The notes under the pieces are model-generated. The model worked only from the letters and a program-made list of their open reading frames with translations, had not been told where the DNA came from and searched no databases. Below, in pieces: positions 62,588-64,000 of a DNA stretch of 64,000 nt (within the stretch, counting starts at the first letter, position 1; every line of letters starts with the position of its first letter). The stretch is taken from positions 744,001 through 808,000 of the forward strand of contig NZ_JACRSE010000001.1 in the NCBI RefSeq assembly GCF_014281055.1. The letters run 5' to 3'. The DNA comes from Fluviispira vulneris (lineage in GTDB: Bacteria > Bdellovibrionota_B > Oligoflexia > Silvanigrellales > Silvanigrellaceae). Position numbers and translations under genes: made by a program.

Positions 62588-63583
62588 GTGAATGTTATTG
62601 TTTTTAGTTCACACAGCTATGAAAAAAGTTACTTTGAAGAGATCAACAAATCTTTTCATCACAATATCAAATATCTAGATCTACAATTAAATGCAGAAAC
62701 AGCAGCTCTCGCAAAAGGTTTTACTTGTGTTTGTGCATTTGTAAATGACAAATTAAATAAACACACCATCCAAGAATTATCTGCGTTAGGTGTTCAACTT
62801 ATCGCTTTACGCAGTGTTGGTTTTAATCATGTGGATTTACTTGAAGCTCGAAAACAAAAAATAACTGTATTGCATGTGCCCGAATATTCTCCGCATGCAG
62901 TAGCTGAGCACACAATTGCACTTTTACTCACTCTCAATCGCAAAATCCACAAAGCATATAATCGTGTGCATGAATTTAACTTTAGTCTTGATGGCTTAAC
63001 AGGTTTTGACCTCTATAAAAAAACTGTTGGAATTATTGGTACTGGAAGAATAGGAATGGCCATGGCACAAATTATGATTGGCTTTGGTTGTCAAGTGCTT
63101 GCATTCGATAAATTCCCTGACAATACCAATAAAAATATAACTTATGTTTCTTTAAATGATCTCTACCAATATTCTGATATTATTTCTCTGCATATCCCAC
63201 TTAATAAAGATTCTTATCATTTATTAAATAATGAAGCTTTTGCTAAGATGAAAAAAAATGTCATCATTTTAAATACCAGTCGTGGAGGTTTGATTGATAG
63301 CAGCGCACTCATAAATGCTCTCAAAAAAGGAATTATAAAAGGAGCAGCTCTTGACGTTTACGAAGAAGAGGAAGGATATTTTTTCTCTGATTGTTCCGAA
63401 AAAGGAATTGAAGATGATAATCTTGCTCGTTTGATTTCTTTTCCAAACGTTCTTGTCACCGCTCATCAAGCATTTTTAACCCATGAAGCCTTAACAGGTA
63501 TTGTCACTACAACGTTACAAAATATATCTGATTATGAAATGAGTACAAAACTCATCAATGAAGTGCATTGCAAAGAAATTTAA
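62588..63583 (+). CDS. ldhA: D-lactate dehydrogenase, fermentative type
   Basis: The 331-aa NAD-dependent enzyme of the D-2-hydroxyacid dehydrogenase family begins with GTG. The NAD fold is VGIIGTGRIGMAMAQIMIGFG. RSVGFNHVDL, VPEYSPHAVAEHTIALLL and the late HQAFLTHEAL (catalytic His) match LdhA-type enzymes closely; the catalytic Arg lies in LNTSRGGLIDSSAL. It interconverts pyruvate and D-lactate. Together with pckA it suggests a mixed-acid or gluconeogenic switch, which is inference. The end overlaps the convergent GT9 gene by 4 bp. Confidence 0.92.
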   Translation: MNVIVFSSHSYEKSYFEEINKSFHHNIKYLDLQLNAETAALAKGFTCVCAFVNDKLNKHTIQELSALGVQLIALRSVGFNHVDLLEARKQKITVLHVPEYSPHAVAEHTIALLLTLNRKIHKAYNRVHEFNFSLDGLTGFDLYKKTVGIIGTGRIGMAMAQIMIGFGCQVLAFDKFPDNTNKNITYVSLNDLYQYSDIISLHIPLNKDSYHLLNNEAFAKMKKNVIILNTSRGGLIDSSALINALKKGIIKGAALDVYEEEEGYFFSDCSEKGIEDDNLARLISFPNVLVTAHQAFLTHEALTGIVTTTLQNISDYEMSTKLINEVHCKEI

Positions 63584-63999
63584 TAACCTTCATTGTCGAG
63601 CTTTTCTTTATTTTCAATTAAAATAAGTGCCGTTTGAAAGACCTTTTCCACACTGAGGTCTTCCAAGCATTCACGTCTGCTCAGTCGACAGATGTTTGAC
63701 TCACATTGTATACAGCCTGTCTCTCGCTGTAAGGACAAATGTTTAGATTTATCTGGATGACACCAACTGGTTGGCGAAGTGGGTCCATGCAACTCAAGAG
63801 TATTTGCTCCAGCTGCAACTGCAATATGGCTTAGGCCATTTGAATTTCCAATCCAAAGAAGTGCTTGTTCTGAAAGAAAGCCTGCTTCACGCAAACTGAA
63901 TAAAGGAGGAAATAAACTAAACTCAATTGCTAGATTGTTTTCTTTTAGTTTAAGCTGCAATGCACAATGCATTTCATTGACATAAGCATCTTCTGTAGG
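63580..63999 (-). CDS. Glycosyltransferase family 9 (heptosyltransferase-like), C-terminal part
   Basis: The frame is open to the window edge, past the ATG at 63972, so the gene starts outside the window; 139 residues are seen. LWIGNSNGLSHIAVAAGANTLELHGPTSPTSW matches the sugar-nucleotide site of GT9 enzymes (GxDSGxxHxAxAxGxPxVxLxGPT), with Asn in place of the usual Asp of the first motif. A Cys-rich stretch (GCIQCESNICRLSRREC) follows, as in heptosyltransferases. It would act on lipopolysaccharide core. The acceptor is unknown. Confidence 0.85.
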   Translation of the reverse strand, partial: PTEDAYVNEMHCALQLKLKENNLAIEFSLFPPLFSLREAGFLSEQALLWIGNSNGLSHIAVAAGANTLELHGPTSPTSWCHPDKSKHLSLQRETGCIQCESNICRLSRRECLEDLSVEKVFQTALILIENKEKLDNEGY

Positions 64000-64000
64000 T

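Overview
This is a 64 kb AT-rich chromosomal window from a Gram-negative bacterium. It carries two outer-membrane barrels, several lipoproteins, a Tat translocase gene, a heptosyltransferase-like gene, Zur/Znu zinc uptake and the C5 (glutamyl-tRNA) route to heme. Low GC, short operons and many secreted proteins of unknown role would suit the Bdellovibrionota/Oligoflexia (Silvanigrellales-like) group. That placement is inference only: the window has no rRNA or other decisive phylogenetic marker. I saw no tRNA, rRNA, CRISPR array, prophage or intact insertion sequence.

Layout. Positions 1-918 hold the N-terminal part of a secreted protein whose Ser/Thr-rich strands recall aerolysin-type pore formers. 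It is followed by an amino-acid:cation symporter, a persulfide-dioxygenase-like hydrolase, a Tat-exported spermidine-dehydrogenase-like flavoprotein and a methyltransferase. From 7.0 to 13.5 kb lies a choline module: a 68-nt GC-rich RNA-like hairpin, a membrane hybrid histidine kinase with degenerate receiver domains, then (divergent) choXWV and betA behind a clear sigma70 promoter and a perfect 14-bp leader hairpin. From 13.7 to 30 kb there are mostly envelope and secreted proteins: a 59-aa membrane microprotein, a Suc_Fer-like ferredoxin, a secreted protein with a polymorphic-toxin-like C-terminus, a 1058-aa lipoprotein hydrolase, an outer-membrane barrel and a 1251-aa YD-repeat protein. This stretch continues with a dipeptide epimerase, an HU/IHF protein, and a DUF4105 gene preceded by two DUF3015 paralogues.

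From 30.5 to 36.2 kb is a zinc block. mnmD and zur run leftward. A perfect inverted repeat separates them from a six-gene rightward operon: DUF2796 protein, LolD/MacB-type ATPase, FtsX-type permease, znuA, znuC and znuB. lysS follows with no gap. polA, tatC and a porin come next. From 43 to 51 kb a leftward block holds an epimerase fused to an SRPBCC domain, a monothiol glutaredoxin, bolA, an unknown gene, hemD, hemC, hemA, an asparaginase and a HemX/CcsA-like membrane protein. The right end (51-64 kb) carries a J-domain protein, an M20 peptidase, an eight-repeat beta-propeller protein, a secreted PLD-type nuclease, a lipoprotein, a DUF374 acyltransferase, a TPR protein and an acyl-CoA dehydrogenase. 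It ends with ATP-type pckA, D-lactate dehydrogenase and the end of a GT9 glycosyltransferase gene.

How the genes work together: choline is imported by ChoXWV and oxidised by BetA to the osmoprotectant glycine betaine. The zinc block joins high-affinity ZnuABC import to a second periplasmic zinc-binding and ABC unit under one Zur-type operator. HemA-HemC-HemD supply tetrapyrroles, and BolA and the glutaredoxin are classical Fe-S/iron partners. No single locus is a proven new system. The best candidates for new biology are the hairpin at 7102-7169, the toxin-like secreted proteins at 1-918 and 14867-15997, the composite zinc operon running into lysS, and the DUF3015-DUF3015-DUF4105 unit whose last gene has no canonical start codon.
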